DNA of 64,000 nt from the NCBI GenBank assembly GCA_019843655.1, contig JACDQD010000011.1:17712604-17776603 (forward strand). The letters run 5' to 3'. The notes below the pieces were generated by a model. The model had not been told where the DNA came from. It did no database searches and saw only the letters and a program-made list of their open reading frames with translations. Positions 51,201-64,000 of the stretch are shown here, in pieces. The DNA is from Lethocerus indicus (lineage: Eukaryota > Arthropoda > Insecta > Hemiptera > Belostomatidae). The number at the start of each line of letters is the position of its first letter. Positions within the stretch are counted from its first letter, which is position 1. The position numbers and the translations under genes are program-made.

Positions 51201-54200
51201 TTCGGTAGAGTTTGTTCCCGAACAGCTTCAGCACATCTAAAGGCACAGTTGTAATAAGGCCACCGCTCCCACGTACTAGTGGCGACATGACCATATACAA
51301 AACGGAGGGTCAGGGAAAAAGGAGTACTTTGGGGGGAATTTCAAATTAATCAACCATAAAGGGCATAACTTAAAGTGGTACCGTATCAACATAGTGTTGG
51401 GTTTATCCTAACTATGCGATGTTTCTTTCTTTTTTACCTTGAATTGTGCAATGTAAATATTTTTGGATGAACACATCGTGCAACGGTAACAGACTAGTTG
51501 CTACCATATTAGTTGTTACGGGACTGAATCTGGCTTTTTTCACATATGTTGCACGATTCGGAACACCCGAGGTAATACAATAGTCGTAATCAGCATTATA
51601 ACACGATTAAAGCTTTCTTCAGAAGCTTTTATGATGTATTTTCGAACGAAACCGCCGAAAGAAATAACAATTAATAGCATTCAAAAAGAAGTAAAATTTA
51701 TATTAAATATTGTAAAATTTTATGAAAGCCAATTTTTCATTTGCCGCATCGCTCCCATCGACGATTGTAATATCGAGATGGCAGTTCACTACAATCAATA
51801 ACACTGAGGTATACCACCTTTCTGACAGCAATAACTTTTTTTAGTGTATAACCGGCAAATACCGGCACCAATATCAAAAGATGAAAGCATGTGTTAACAA
51901 TTTAAAAGATTGAAAAAATGTCTGACCTGTATCCTCCATACTAGTAGACCGGCCTTCTGCCCCGCCGTTTCGAAAGCGTGATGCTTCATCTCTCTTGATA
52001 TTTCTTCCTCTTCTTGTTATTGAACGACAGCAACCAGTCGCCTACCGCCTCCAGGACACTACTGATGTGTCAGTAACGCCGAACGGTGGAGGCTTTTGGT
52101 GGGGGACGCTCCCACTTTACCGGCGGGCGGGTGCGCAGACAACCATTCCTTTTGAAATCTGCAAGTAAATAGATCGATAGGAGCTCAGTTTCGAGTTTAA
52201 ATGCCAATACCCGAATAGTATTACCGTAGTAGTTGTAGGACTACAGGTTGCTCGTGGAAATTAGCTTGTTGAAAGCGTTTATTTAATTTTCTGGAGCCAA
52301 CAGAAGCCGTCGTTCTCGAAAATGTTCAGACAGGTGGGACAAACGAGACAGCAATATGGTCTATATTGGACCCTATTACGTTAACGAACACGCCAACAAG
52401 ATTGCTGTGCAACGCGTAGATATATAAGACCCGCACGTGTATAGAAATTTCATTCGGGATCCATTTTTGTCACGCCCCAAAGGTGCCCCAAACTACCAGC
52501 TGATTCAAATATGAAATTAAGTTATTCCTTATTAGACGGAAGGTTTGTCTTTGCCTATCTCTATGTCGGCCTACGCTAGACCGGTTTCCATCAGTAAACC
52601 TAACTCTACAGTACACTAAAGTTTAATTGAGAACACTGTGGTTTAATCTGTGGAAATTTGTAATTGAAGGAAACTTCGGCCTGCCACCTGGCTTCGGATA
52701 AACTAACATTTATACAAGCCCTTAGTCCGAATATTATAGAACAGTATTCAAAACCTTCTCTGACCATCAAACAGGTCTCTTAAATATAATGCATTTGGTT
52801 ACTACTTTTTAGTTTTTAATTAAGCTCATGTACATTCTAAATAAATAAACCAACTATTGAAACATCACATATGGATGTATCTAATCAAACTTAATTATGT
52901 TGCAGCACTTCACATTAAGAGGTACTGATTAATTAAATGTCCTACTATTTGTCTTATATACATGGAGTTTTTTAGGCAATGTAATAATACTGCTATGTAA
53001 ATTATATACAATTCCTACTTTAAGGTATAAAATTCTGTACTAATTATCTATTATAATTTATTATAATCTAGCCTATAATTAAACAATGTTTTATTCAGAC
53101 AACAAAAATAAAACTAAAACAAAAACATATAAAATAGTTATCATAAATATAAGATTACTACTATAAAATACAAATAAAAACAAATCCATGCTCAAAGAAA
53201 AATCATGCAACTTGAAAAGTCCTTGCTTAACATTTATTTTACCTATATCACTAGTACTAGGAAACTTCTATTTCTTTTTCCTTGCATTAATGAGTAAATA
53301 ACTTGCTTAACATTATATTCAATACAAACAATCATTAGAAAGTATTGAATACATTCCCATTGATATTAGCTTGGCAGATGTTGGAAAAACTAATATTACG
53401 CTATTCCAATTGGATTATATTATAATTAATATAATGTAGTAATTTACTCTCATTAGTTAGGTTGAATTTCTTATTAAAATTAATAACCCATCTTCAATGA
53501 ATGCAAACATTGTAAATAATTTGGTATAAATCCAGAAATTTAGTAGGTCAAATTTTACTTTTAGAACAATTATGGATCTCAACGTGAGAACTTCTTGCTC
53601 ATTCTTAATTATAACTTCGAACACTAAATAATTTGTTAATATTATATAATATATTTGGTGTCTTACTTGGTGTGATGATGAATTATCATCACCGCATGAT
53701 GGCGTCATAGGCAATGCGTTTGATAGTGGCGGCACCTACCGGCAAACATGAGAACTGTTTGAACATATCCCTCACACAAAATCATTTAAGTATTATAAAT
53801 AAAAAATGAAATGTACAGCTTTGTAGCATTCATAAAAATATAGAATAATAATATACATTCACATATAAAACAAATATATATGAATATATTTATGAATTAT
53901 GCTTACAGTTTAAAATTATTTTGGATAGTTTATTTTTTGATTTCATAATGTAATATTTTAATTTATTGTTGGGCCTATAAAACATTGTACCAAGAATCGA
54001 AATAAATACCTCAGAATTTATAAGAAACTTGAATACTACCCATGTCCAAATTAATTTACGAACAATTTGTAGAGTATCATGATGATAATGAGATATGATT
54101 ATTAAATATTATTGAAGTCTTTACATAATTTAAATATATAAATTTAAATTATGATTTCATGATTCAATATACAAGAAGAATCGCACTGGAATCACACTGG

Positions 54201-55210
54201 AGTTCAATTGTTTTTGTTTTTCTTTCCACTATATTATATTGTATAAATATATAAATATTGTAAAAAAATTATAGGGTAATACTCAAACTGTTGAGTGTCA
54301 TTATGTGCAATATTGTAAGTTATCGTTCTTTTACAAAAATTATACACCAGCCAGTTTGTGGTGAGTTATCATGTGGCCCAAATTAATTCATTTTTTATTT
54401 CAAACAAAAATTCTGCATGTATTTATTTTTTGTTAACAATAATTCGCATAATCTGAAAAAAATGCATATAATAATATAAAATTCATGTCATATTTTTCAA
54501 TGTAGTCCCTGATGACTAATGTAATGAGTTGTTCTAGTGTTTCAGAAGTCTGTTTATTTGCCTATTTCTGAAAACAGTTTTCGTTCACATATCAAAACAG
54601 TTCTGAATAGTAGTTTTACCATGTGTTTACAAGATGCCTGGAATATAATGCACTTAATTTTGAGAACGTTTTCCTTGGGTTAATATAAATTCCTAGGTAT
54701 ATTGGCACATGTTTGGAATATTCCTTTTTGAATTGCTACATTCAAGAAATTTAAGGACCTGTTTTCTTTTTATAATAAAAAGGAAGAATAGATACATTTT
54801 GCAACTGCTGTAACTGAAATATTAATTGTTTTCTTTTTCTAATAAGTAAAAGGCGTATGTATCGTAAAAAATTTAAATAAAATTATTAACTTGTTTTTGT
54901 TTTTTTTGTTGTCCTGGTTTGGAAATAGCGTACAATCTAGCTTGATGTATTTAATGCATTAACCTGTTAAGTGATTGACTTTAAAAGCGTACTTGTAGGG
55001 GAAAATCAATTACACGGAGACTTGAGATTTGAAGGTTTCTTAAAATATTTTTTTGGCGATCCTCGCCTCGGGCCTGCGTCTCTAGGGTGGGGAATATTCG
55101 AAAATAACTCCGGTTCTCTAATACTAGATCCGGATTTTTTGGTCCCGGTCCAATTGTGCGGCTCCCGGCCGACAGTGCAGAGCTCCGGCTTCTTTTTCTG
55201 CCAATTCTAG
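42279..55210. other. Long stretch without a supported gene
   Basis: The gelsolin first exon and promoter should lie at the left end of this interval but were not identified. A minus-strand ATG at 42678 opens a frame (MDKLCVPAAIAFVSVGS) that looks weakly signal-peptide-like yet does not reach gelsolin in phase. Open frames at 44718-45161 (+) and 46353-46799 (-) have no recognised content. Also present are a degraded family R core near 43625-43645 (minus), a perfect hairpin at 44559-44580 and a block near 46910-46975 similar to the window start. From 52800 to 54900 the DNA is AT-rich and featureless. Confidence 0.5.
44559..44580. other. Perfect hairpin (10-bp stem, 2-base loop)
   Basis: agctaaggtt and aaccttagct are exact reverse complements separated by ca. 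No associated gene was recognised. Confidence 0.5.
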
Positions 55211-55277
55211 CCCGGGGTATCGTCGTCGTCCTCCCGGGAGGAGGGAGGAGCCAGAGGTCTTCGAGTTCTTGGGCGGG

Positions 55278-56653
55278 ATGAAGAAGGAGGGGGCAGGCGG
55301 GGGCGGCGGCGGAGGCGGCAAGGATGAGACTTGCTGGGACCTGGTCGACAGGTGTCTACTGCCCATCGTATTTTCTCACGCTCTGGCAGTCATATTGTCC
55401 ACACTCCTCAATACCTTCAACCTCTCCGGCGTTTCCACGTTGTCCCTGTTCATCGGGTTCTGTCTAGTCAGCCTGTCGGTCACCCTATTCTACCACGGTC
55501 TCAAGGTAAACCCGACTACAGTTTATTTATTTATATTTTTGAAAACATTATTTTTATAGCGCAATCGTGCATTACAGCTATGCGCCCCTACCATATTTGG
55601 GAGCACGATTCATCGTACCCAGTATAAATTTCCAGTCGCTTGTTTCGTCATTTATCTGGCTTGATTGTGTAATAATTGGTAATGTTGCAATGATAAAAAC
55701 CCGAGAAGGCAGTTTACACTCACTCCAGTCACACACACTTTGCACACCACTTGGATTCACTCCACTATATGGTGTTTGTGTGGTTACCTATGGTGTCTAA
55801 GAGGTGAAACAAGGAGGCGGACCGAACTTCTATTCGACTGGGAAACTTTTACTGATTAAACGTTAGGAGGTTGTAAACGGCAGTATAATTGCTGCAAAAT
55901 GTTATGTGAAATTATATCTTTCGCAAACAGAAAACAATATTATCTCTCGGAATAATTACAGTCGTGAGGAAAAATGTAATTTAATTTCTCTCCGCGATTA
56001 CCATCATTTTTCTTCACGCAATATGTTGTGAAATAACGTTTGTAACTATTTTTGGACAATATCCGGTTGATATAATATATGTGGATGCACTGGAAAAATA
56101 CTTTTGTGTAGCAAAACCAACGTTTAATTTCATCATCCGATTTATGTTCAACCTGAACTCAACAGGCATTTTTGGAAACGTCGGCCTACTGCGGAAAAAT
56201 GTATTAAAAGATAGGTCCAGATATATATTAATTGTAAAACAACTAGCAACCGTTAAGGAATCTACCGGCCACTGGCGTTTCCTAAAAACTATAAAGTCAG
56301 ACTTTATTTTTAACTTCACAAAATCATATTTGCACCATCTGGACTAATCACTGTTACCCTCTGGTAAAGGTTATATACACTAATGCGCCGGATCGTGAAT
56401 GTAAACTTTTTGTTTCATTCAACACTGTCAGTGTGTACATATTCTGAAATCTTTTATGAACATTTTAAAAATAAATTTACAAATATTATATAGACACTGC
56501 AGTTATTCTAACAATGTTTGCTGGCCAGATTTAATTAAATTGTTGGTTAGTTAAATAAATAAACATTCTTCTAATACTTAAAGATAATACGTAATGGTAT
56601 AGAATATATTATCTGTAGTTTTTATTGAATAGTGGTTGTCCTAAGAGCACGTA

Positions 56654-56710
<57 letters not shown>

Positions 56711-59700
56711 AATCACCAGTACTATATTGAGAAAACGGTATTAGCAAAACCGTTTGCGGTTTTATTTATTCGAGATTGTTCGTCCGATATTCGCGATGAG
56801 AAATTTGCTGCCGAGAAACGCCGAGATGTTCGACATAACATTCGCTGAGCAGATGCTGATTCGATGACGTTGAAAGGTTGGCAACAGTGGGGATGGATCT
56901 TCACGCAATTAAAGTTACCTTGAAAACGGCTACTGCACAAACTTTAATACTTTTATCGCTAAATATAACTTTCTCCGACCGGTGCGTCCGAAGGGGGAAT
57001 CGGCGAACGTCATTTAATTCAGATTAGCTTTATTTAAATTATGATCTAAACAGCGACTGGAGGAAAGAAAAGTGAACTGTTCTATAGAAACCGACTGATT
57101 TTTTAAAACGTGAATCCCATATAAAATTGGTTTTAAACTACTGATAAATGTGAATACATAAGTTAAGCTCACGTGATTAAACTGATCGCTACTTAGACTA
57201 AGGATAATTTTTAACATAATATAATGCGGCATATGGGTACAATTATTTAATGAGAAAATTTTAAATAAAGTACGCTCTTTTTTTAGGTGAGCTGCGCGGG
57301 GAAGTGCGTGCTGATAACTGACTGCGATTCAAAAATAGGCTCATCCGCGGCCAAACATTTGGACGAGTTGGTGAGTATCAGGACGGACCCACACACTTGC
57401 TCTTGGCTTTCAGTCGGTTAACATTTTGATTTACAGCAAACAACAGTCGGTAGCATTCCGTCAAGAGAGGCCCTTTTAGCACTGACACAACAATGTCTAA
57501 ACGATTGACCAATTTGAAAATAAAACAAACGCCGCCTGGTAAGCTTATTGGTGTTGTAATGAATACTCCTTTAAGCTGCCCGGATTTTCCTTCGATTAAA
57601 CTGTCCAACTGGTTAAACGAGAGGAGCTCCATTATAAATTCTGAGGGGCACGCAATCAAATTATGAATAGAAAGCAACATGAACACAGTTGCTGTCCATG
57701 ATTAATTATCGTCCCAGTGGATGGTTGAGTTCAGGAAGTTTCTTCATTTACTGACGTTTCGAAACTGTTTCTTCAGGGCCCGACTGAACGTTTCCAACGC
57801 TTGAATAGAACTCAACCTTCCATCGGAAGGTACTTTGGTGAAGATCCAAAAGCGGTCCCAATCCATTCTGTTCGAGTAAACTTTCTCTCCTCCATAACGA
57901 CATTATACGGACGATTCGTCCATCGTACATATTACAGAATTGCTATTTTTAAGCCAGTCAATGCAGTAACTTGCGGAGAGGAGGAAGAATGGGATCACGT
58001 CAGAGGCCTCGTGAAAGCGGTGGGCGTCGGAACGCTCTTTGAGACCGAGACGCACTTTACGGGAGCACTTTACAGCGCTCAGACAATGCGCAAGAAGGGT
58101 TTTTCCCCCAGCGATCCCACTATATACGAACAAGTGGATTAAAGTTTTCCATCTGCGGTGCTTCTCCCACCGTCGGCAGATAACGCGGAAGCCTCCGGGT
58201 TGCGTGAGAGGGATTGGGGGGGCGATGCTCGAGAAAGAGGAAAACTTTCGGTAAAGAAAATTCGCGGGGAGAATCTAACGGCAAGAGTGAAGAATGGGGA
58301 ATTAATTAAGGGTGAATGAACCAGTCAACAGGCATTATTGAGAAAAAAACTGCCAAAAATAACCACTCATACATCAGAATATTTATGCTGTAAGCAATGT
58401 AACCTCAGCTAAAATAAGTACTTCCGTTATTTTCTATTATTTCTATTGAAGGAAAATTCGATACGACGATCAGATTTCCCTCTTTAATTGATGTAAGGGC
58501 AAGTCGCTAGTTGTACTGTAAGAGCGGTGGCCTTAGCTCAGTTGTTATGGAACAGACTACTGAACTGAATCTTAATGAGTGTACCGGAGTTATATGACCC
58601 CCCTTCCGGTAATGAATTCAAATTTGCAATTTAATCACGGAGCTTAGTCAGCCGTGTCCCTCGACCTTGGAGCGGTGCTAGCCTCACAGGTAGCAAGGGG
58701 GAGATCCATTATCGCCAGCATCCTCCACAACCTTTATAACTGAGTTACACTATAGTAGGCAAAACTAAAAAATAGGCGGGACAACGGGTTCAAATCAAGG
58801 ACGCGAATTTATTTCAATTTAAAAATTTTAATTCCCATATAATGGGACTGTTTTTATTACTCTTTATTCGCCACTGTTTAAAGTAACAACAACATTTAGC
58901 ACTTCTTGCTCATTTCTTATCTCATTTATTTATATTTCTTGGTTTCATTTTGGCCTCTGAGGAATACACTCGGTACGGTCGCATACGTACAAGGTAACCC
59001 TTATACTTCTTATTAAACGCGGTTTATAAATTCTACCAAGTACTTTCGTAACCCGCGCTAAAGTTAACTGATAATTTTGATGAACTTCATAAGGAGTTCG
59101 CTTTAAAGAAAAAATACCGAGAGAAAGACTGAACTTGACAAGGAAATTAGTAAGACCCTTTAAGAGATTATGTCCTGTCTTTGGGACAGCAGGGCTCCGT
59201 AAAATTTCGGAGACGACTGGGGACGCCATATATTTTCGAACTTCAAAAACAATTAAAACACGAGGCCCGACAGGGCCTTAAAACAGACTTTTTGACAGCG
59301 AAGGAATCCAAAGAATTCCACTGGCAAAGAAAAATCTCTTTATTCATTATCTTCTTTAACCAATGGGTTTTGGAACATGACTATTTGTTTTCCGTATCTC
59401 GCATAACGTTGCGAACTACCCAACTCCACTCGGTTTCGGCTATCTTTTATGTGAAAGTTTTGCTATCAATACTGCCCAGGTACTGGTTCTATAACCTTAA
59501 ATTTCGAACTAATTTGTTCTTCTTCCCCGCATCAACTCATTCTCCTCCATCAGGGATACTTTTCTCCATTTCCAAACATAGCATCCTATTTCTGACCAAG
59601 GGCTGCTACTAGAGCAGTAATACTAGTGTAGTATTGTAGGAGCAATAGCAGTCCCAGTAGCAGCTCTATTTAGCACTATTAATGGAATCAAATTAAAAAG

Positions 59701-62700
59701 GTGGTATTCTCCTTCCTCGTTCCAGGGCAAATATTTTTGCAATCTTGTCCCACTATCTTTCAAAGCCGATGTTCTACCCTACATTTCGTTTCCTTTCTCA
59801 GGGCTTGACGGTGCTGGCATGTTTCTCCGAAGTCGGGGAGTCGAGCGACAAGCTGAAGGCCGCCTGTTCGGGTCGCCTCCACTGCCTCAAGATGGACGTC
59901 ACTTCCGACGACAGCGTCCAGCAGGCCTACACCAACGTTCTCCGCATACTCACCAACAACGATGCAAGTAGGTACCCCCCCCCCGCCTTAAATATTCGAA
60001 GCCAGAAATGACTATAAATCCGAATAAACTGTAATTTTATATGACAACTGTGGTCTGTTGTTAAGGTCTGTGGGCTTTGATCAACACTCATTGCTGGTCG
60101 GCTTTCGGCGAAGTCGAATGGGTCCCTATGTCCGTCTTCCAGAGGTCGACCGACCTCAACCTCTTGGGCACCATCAGGACAGTGCAGACATTCTTGCCAC
60201 TAATCAGGAAAACTAAAGGTAATACATTCCTAAAAGAAAGCGTACATTCTTGCATACACTTATAAATGTATAATCAAATAAAAATGTGCAATTAGGGGCC
60301 CAAATATATGTGTATGTATCATAAAAAAATATCCGCATAACTTCATTGCGAATTGTAAGTAGAGGGATAACTGTAAATCATGTTTGATTCTGCAATCACT
60401 AGTCACCATTAGCATCCGAATTCTCTGACCAAGTCTTTATAAATATAACGTGTGTTATGGTCGCAGTCCAGTTTAGGTAGACGCAAGGTTGAAAGAACAT
60501 TTTTAAATATTGTTGACCGCCCTGTCTGTTTTATCCACAACTCTACTATGTTTGTTTTACAGACGTTTCAAGTAGTTTCTATCAATTTTGGTACTCACTT
60601 CGGTTGGCAGCAGTGGCAAGCAGTTTCTCATCTCTCTTCCACCTCCGGGCTAATATTAGACCGCTACTTCACTATCTGGGTCGGTTTACAATCCGGGCAA
60701 AAATTGACCATGAATGAAAACTCGGAATAGAACTTTGCACAAAACAAAAAGGCATTATTTCGTGTAATTTTATTCCTGACGTTAACCTACAATTTTACCA
60801 TTGTTGTAATTTTGTACCTGTATTCTCCTATCTGTTCTTAAGCTAGACTCGGGGATCTAGAAAATCTCCACGCAGATAACGCGCTGGATATTTAGTAACA
60901 TATTACCCTGTATGATAATAACATTTATGTTTAGTGTAATGTAGTATAATTCGCACAATGCTGGAATTATATATGTCTATAAGTCTTGTGTGGCATGAAT
61001 GAATGTTAAACTCTCAAGAGTGACTGTTCGATTGGTTCTTAAAATTACTTCTTCATCGCGGTGTCATTGCTGCCTTTACGGCAACGTGTTCAATGAGAAT
61101 TATTCTGTGTTTCAGGACGAATAGTAAACGTGTTGAGTATCGCTGGCCGTATAGCATCGAGCATGAAGTCGCCCTTCTGCTGCGTCAAAGCCGGCGCCGA
61201 AGCCTTCACAGAGTGCCTCAGGCTCGAGCTCAGAAGGCGTGGAATAGACGTCGTCGTCGTCGAACCGGGACACGCTTCCACTAGTCAGTAGACCCCTAGT
61301 AGATCGAGATGCTTCTCGCCATAGTCAGTAGCATTCCGCCAGTAATATACACTGATTTTTCAACTAATTAAATCAGTGATTTCCAACTTTTCTGTATCCC
61401 AGCCATCTTTGTCATAAAAAAATTGTTGGAACAATCCAATTTCATTAATACTGTCCCGATATTATAATTTATTTAATTGGCCACAAAAATATACCATTTA
61501 TGCATAAAATATTTATTATTAGTTTTATAACATTTAACAAAATTATCCAACAGTTGGAAACCACTACCGTAAGTGATTGCTTGACAAAAAAATCTCAAGG
61601 ACCTCTTTACATTATTGAATGCTACTGATAGTGGGGAGAAGCCGAAACAGATGTAGCTGAATACAACACTGCAGATCTTTTTCTTGACCTGATTTACTGT
61701 AATTCAATGAATTTTCTCCTTCTTTTTGTTATTCTTGTGGTCTGTTCCTCCCCGCGCTACTTTCGGCTTTCGCGTTGCCTGAATGAGGTGCGGGGAAGCC
61801 GGCAGAAAAAAACCTTTAATCCACTTGCACGGTGATAATGGATCGCCGGGAGAAAATAACCCTTCCTGCGAGTTCAGCGATTGAAGACACAAGATCGCTG
61901 GAGCGTGTTGACGATAAAGCATGCTTTGTTATAGAATCTTCAATCCTTACTTCGTCATCGGTGTGATTTTCTGTTACCTCTCGCCCTGTTTGCTTTCACC
62001 GCCATCCATGTCTAGAATTTCATCGGTAACATATTAGGGTGCTGTCTACTGACGGCTACGTCAGAATGGGGCAACAAGGTCTGGCAGTTTCCAACAAGCA
62101 GCGTTAAAGGCTACTGAGTTTTTGAAGGAATGCTGGAATGAAGCATGGGACCTTAAGCGCCTTTCGATTAAGCGAATTATTAATTGAAGGCATATTTGGT
62201 CATTGTAACTGGCCGGTTTTGGTATAACGTCATCCACAGTACCTTAAACAACAGACCACACACACATCAAATCAAATACCAAAAGCGACACTCAAACCAT
62301 ATCACCAAATACGGACATTGTTGCAAAGCCGCGATTAAATTAATGCGCCAATAAATATCCTCGAAAGCCTGGAGATATATAAATACGTCTCAAAACACAG
62401 CCTGGTAAAAGGACAGTTTAATAACAAGACAAGATAAAGGAGCTCGTTTAAAGAAAAAGACCAGACCCCAACGTAAGTGAAAATAATCCTAAGAGGCTAA
62501 AGAAAACGGAAACAACAATTTGAGCCCGATAATAGCCCGAGTAAATGGATAAACCGCATAAATAACCCAGGTACAAGAAGGTATATACATAAACCGATAA
62601 ACACCCATTTCTCATTTAATACCTAAAAGAAAAAGTCCAGAGCGATATAAATAGTAAATTTAGTTTATAAGTATTTTATATAACGTTTATTGTTTTTGAA

Positions 62701-63368
62701 CTGAAGGCACCTAATTACTGCCATCAAACACAAAAGATCAAGAGTGATTATATTTGTGAACTATATCCAGTCGTTAAATAACTATCGAACGGAATATTTA
62801 CTATAAATACTATAACACGTATTATTGCTTTACGTGTTTATTCTAGGTACATGGTTCGACAACAGGAAGATGGTGGAAGACGCCCGGGACATGTGGTCCA
62901 ACATGGGCCAAGAGGCAAGGGAGGATTTCGGCGAACAGTATTTCGAACAGAGGATCAGGTCAATGAAAGAATACAACAGGTCCGGTGTAAGTACAGAAAT
63001 TGTTTGTAAAATTACTAAAACGGACGTGAAAATTAACTATGGCTAGCAAGCTTACTATTTACAGGGCTATATTGATATTGACCGGGACATATGACATCGA
63101 ACTTCGGGGTTCCACCAGGATATCCAAGATCCAGGGATTCCAATTACAAGTCCCTCGGACTATCCTTAATGCAGTTTATACGCCATTGGTACAATTACGG
63201 TTAACGTTACAGGACGTGGACGTGAGCGGAGTTGTAAAGTGCATCGGAGACTCCGTGGTTAGGACTTTCCCACTGAACAGATACACTCCGTTGACCAAGC
63301 AGGAGAAGCTCCAGGCCATCGTAGCCCACCATCTTCCCAGATCGGTCTACGACATCCTCTACACCTGA
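55278..63368 (+). CDS. Membrane-anchored BDH1/SDR9C-like short-chain dehydrogenase, predicted pseudoenzyme
   Basis: Exons are 55278-55505, 57287-57370, 59802-59967, 60066-60218, 61116-61283, 62847-62986 and 63213-63368. All borders are GT..AG and all phases agree, giving 364 residues. Residues 1-19 are Gly-rich (a run of eight Gly). Two hydrophobic segments follow (about 27-47 and 54-74). The Rossmann domain starts near 82. Family signatures shared with BDH1 are LKMDVTSDDSV, FGEVEWVP, NLLGTIRTVQTFLPLIRK, VVVEPGHAS and LPRSVYDILY. The functional motifs are altered: TGxxxGxG reads T87-D-C-D-S-K-I-G94, NNAG reads N166-T-H-C169, and YxxxK reads F231-C-C-V-K235. Ser218, Asn191 and Lys235 are kept. 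Clean splice sites and an intact frame argue for a functional gene that lost or changed catalysis. BDH1, HSD17B2 and SDR9C retinol dehydrogenases are the nearest families I can name. The start is the first ATG in frame (G at -3). An acceptor-like ttctgccaattctag ending at 55210 leaves open a further upstream coding exon. Introns 55506-57286, 57371-59801 and 61284-62846 hold no other gene I can see. Confidence 0.88.
56657..56704. repeat. (AT)n microsatellite in SDR intron 1
   Basis: A pure AT run of about 48 bases inside the first intron of the SDR gene. Confidence 0.95.
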
Positions 63369-64000
63369 GAAACGCCGGAGGATAAGTGGACAGTCCTCCC
63401 AGAATGCACCATACCACAGGTACCTACACTCAGTTTCCCAATTCGATCAGTCAAACCGTAATTCTACATCGTAAATTTTCATTTTATATTTTCCTTTCTC
63501 GGGTGGCGAGATGCCCTTATGAGGGCATATTCCGGGAAAATTTTAATCGATGAATTTTCCTTCGATTATAAATTTGACCTAAAAAATTCCCAAGGGCAAT
63601 TTAAAGTAAAATAATTCCCATTATCCTCCACTGGGATATCTCTTTAAAATTTCCGTGGTTAATAATTTTGTGCGGAAATATTTGTGCCCCGTTCCATATA
63701 GCTAGGAAGTGGAACGCGAGTTCCAGTTCCCTAGAAAATAGAACACGTTCTATTTGATTCAATTTATAACTCGGCGACCCTTCGGATTATAGTTCAGATT
63801 TAATTGCTGCGTTCCAACATTAAACATTAATAAATAAGCACAAGGTGTTATAAATTGTGTTTTTTAAATCACTGATTTGTTTCAGGAAGTGTGCATGAAT
63901 AAGAACGGGAGTTAGCCGCCATGGAACTGTACACTCGGCATTGTACCAATTAGCGTTACTGAATATACTGTAATCTTATCATTGTTGTATTGTTCATATA
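63369..64000 (+). other. SDR 3' flank with candidate poly(A) signal
   Basis: No reading frame of note follows the SDR stop codon. AATAAA occurs at 63829-63834, about 460 bp downstream of the stop, and may be the polyadenylation signal. A possible acceptor (gtttcag near 63885) suggests the 3' untranslated region could also be spliced, since caccataccacag|gtacct near 63419 resembles a donor. Confidence 0.35.

Noticed and set aside
57801..58142. 113-codon plus-strand ORF in the SDR intron
   Set aside because: No ATG at its start and no motif I recognise. The preceding text (gacgtttcgaaactgtttct followed by tcagggcccgactgaacg) looks like a dispersed-repeat end. Its conceptual product does not join the SDR exons in phase.
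58525..58620. Possible tRNA gene (ggccttagctcagttgttat)
   Set aside because: An A-box-like start is present, but there is no matching acceptor stem, anticodon arm or B box at the right spacing; at most a SINE relic.
61620..61655. Another family R copy (gctactgatagtggggagaa..gccgaaac)
   Set aside because: Only the core is recognisable and it is interrupted, so it is too degraded to annotate as a copy.

Overview
This is nuclear DNA of an animal, most likely an arthropod. The genes are split by GT..AG introns of a few hundred bases to several kilobases. There are many (TA)n microsatellites, C/G homopolymer runs and interspersed repeats, and a GGTTAGGTTA-type fragment common in arthropods. Three multi-exon protein genes can be reconstructed by joining exons in phase. 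They encode the complex I assembly methyltransferase NDUFAF7 (+, 17632-23803), a six-domain gelsolin (-, 42278-25346, first coding exon not found) and a membrane-anchored short-chain dehydrogenase related to BDH1/SDR9C (+, 55278-63368). No bacterial-type operon, CRISPR array, rRNA or complete tRNA was seen.

Layout: 1-16 kb has no recognisable gene. It holds a 70-bp tandem array (5325-6035) whose units carry a CTCF-like core, an interspersed repeat of about 350 bp with several copies, a CpG-rich patch with two CRE sites (9379-9445), and a foldback element with arms of about 230-260 bp (13741-14488). At 16133 a short two-exon reading frame with a strong Kozak context begins. If spliced to the NDUFAF7 exon it ends one base before the NDUFAF7 start codon, suggesting a dicistronic mRNA or uORF. 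NDUFAF7 runs to 23803 and has two single-base frame breaks, in its fifth and sixth exons. Gelsolin lies tail-to-tail with it. The large gelsolin intron (29965-37729) carries about 7.6 kb of satellite DNA: a 104-bp array of about 35 units flanked by A/T-rich short-period repeats, part of which is inverted.

From 42.3 to 55.2 kb no gene could be supported. From 55.3 kb to the end lies the SDR gene. All seven exons join in phase to a 364-residue protein, but the cofactor-binding glycines, the NNAG motif and the catalytic Tyr are all substituted, pointing to a pseudoenzyme. The three genes have no evident shared pathway. The most notable items are the SDR pseudoenzyme, the upstream frame abutting NDUFAF7, the satellite-filled intron with inverted flanks and the tandem CTCF-like array.
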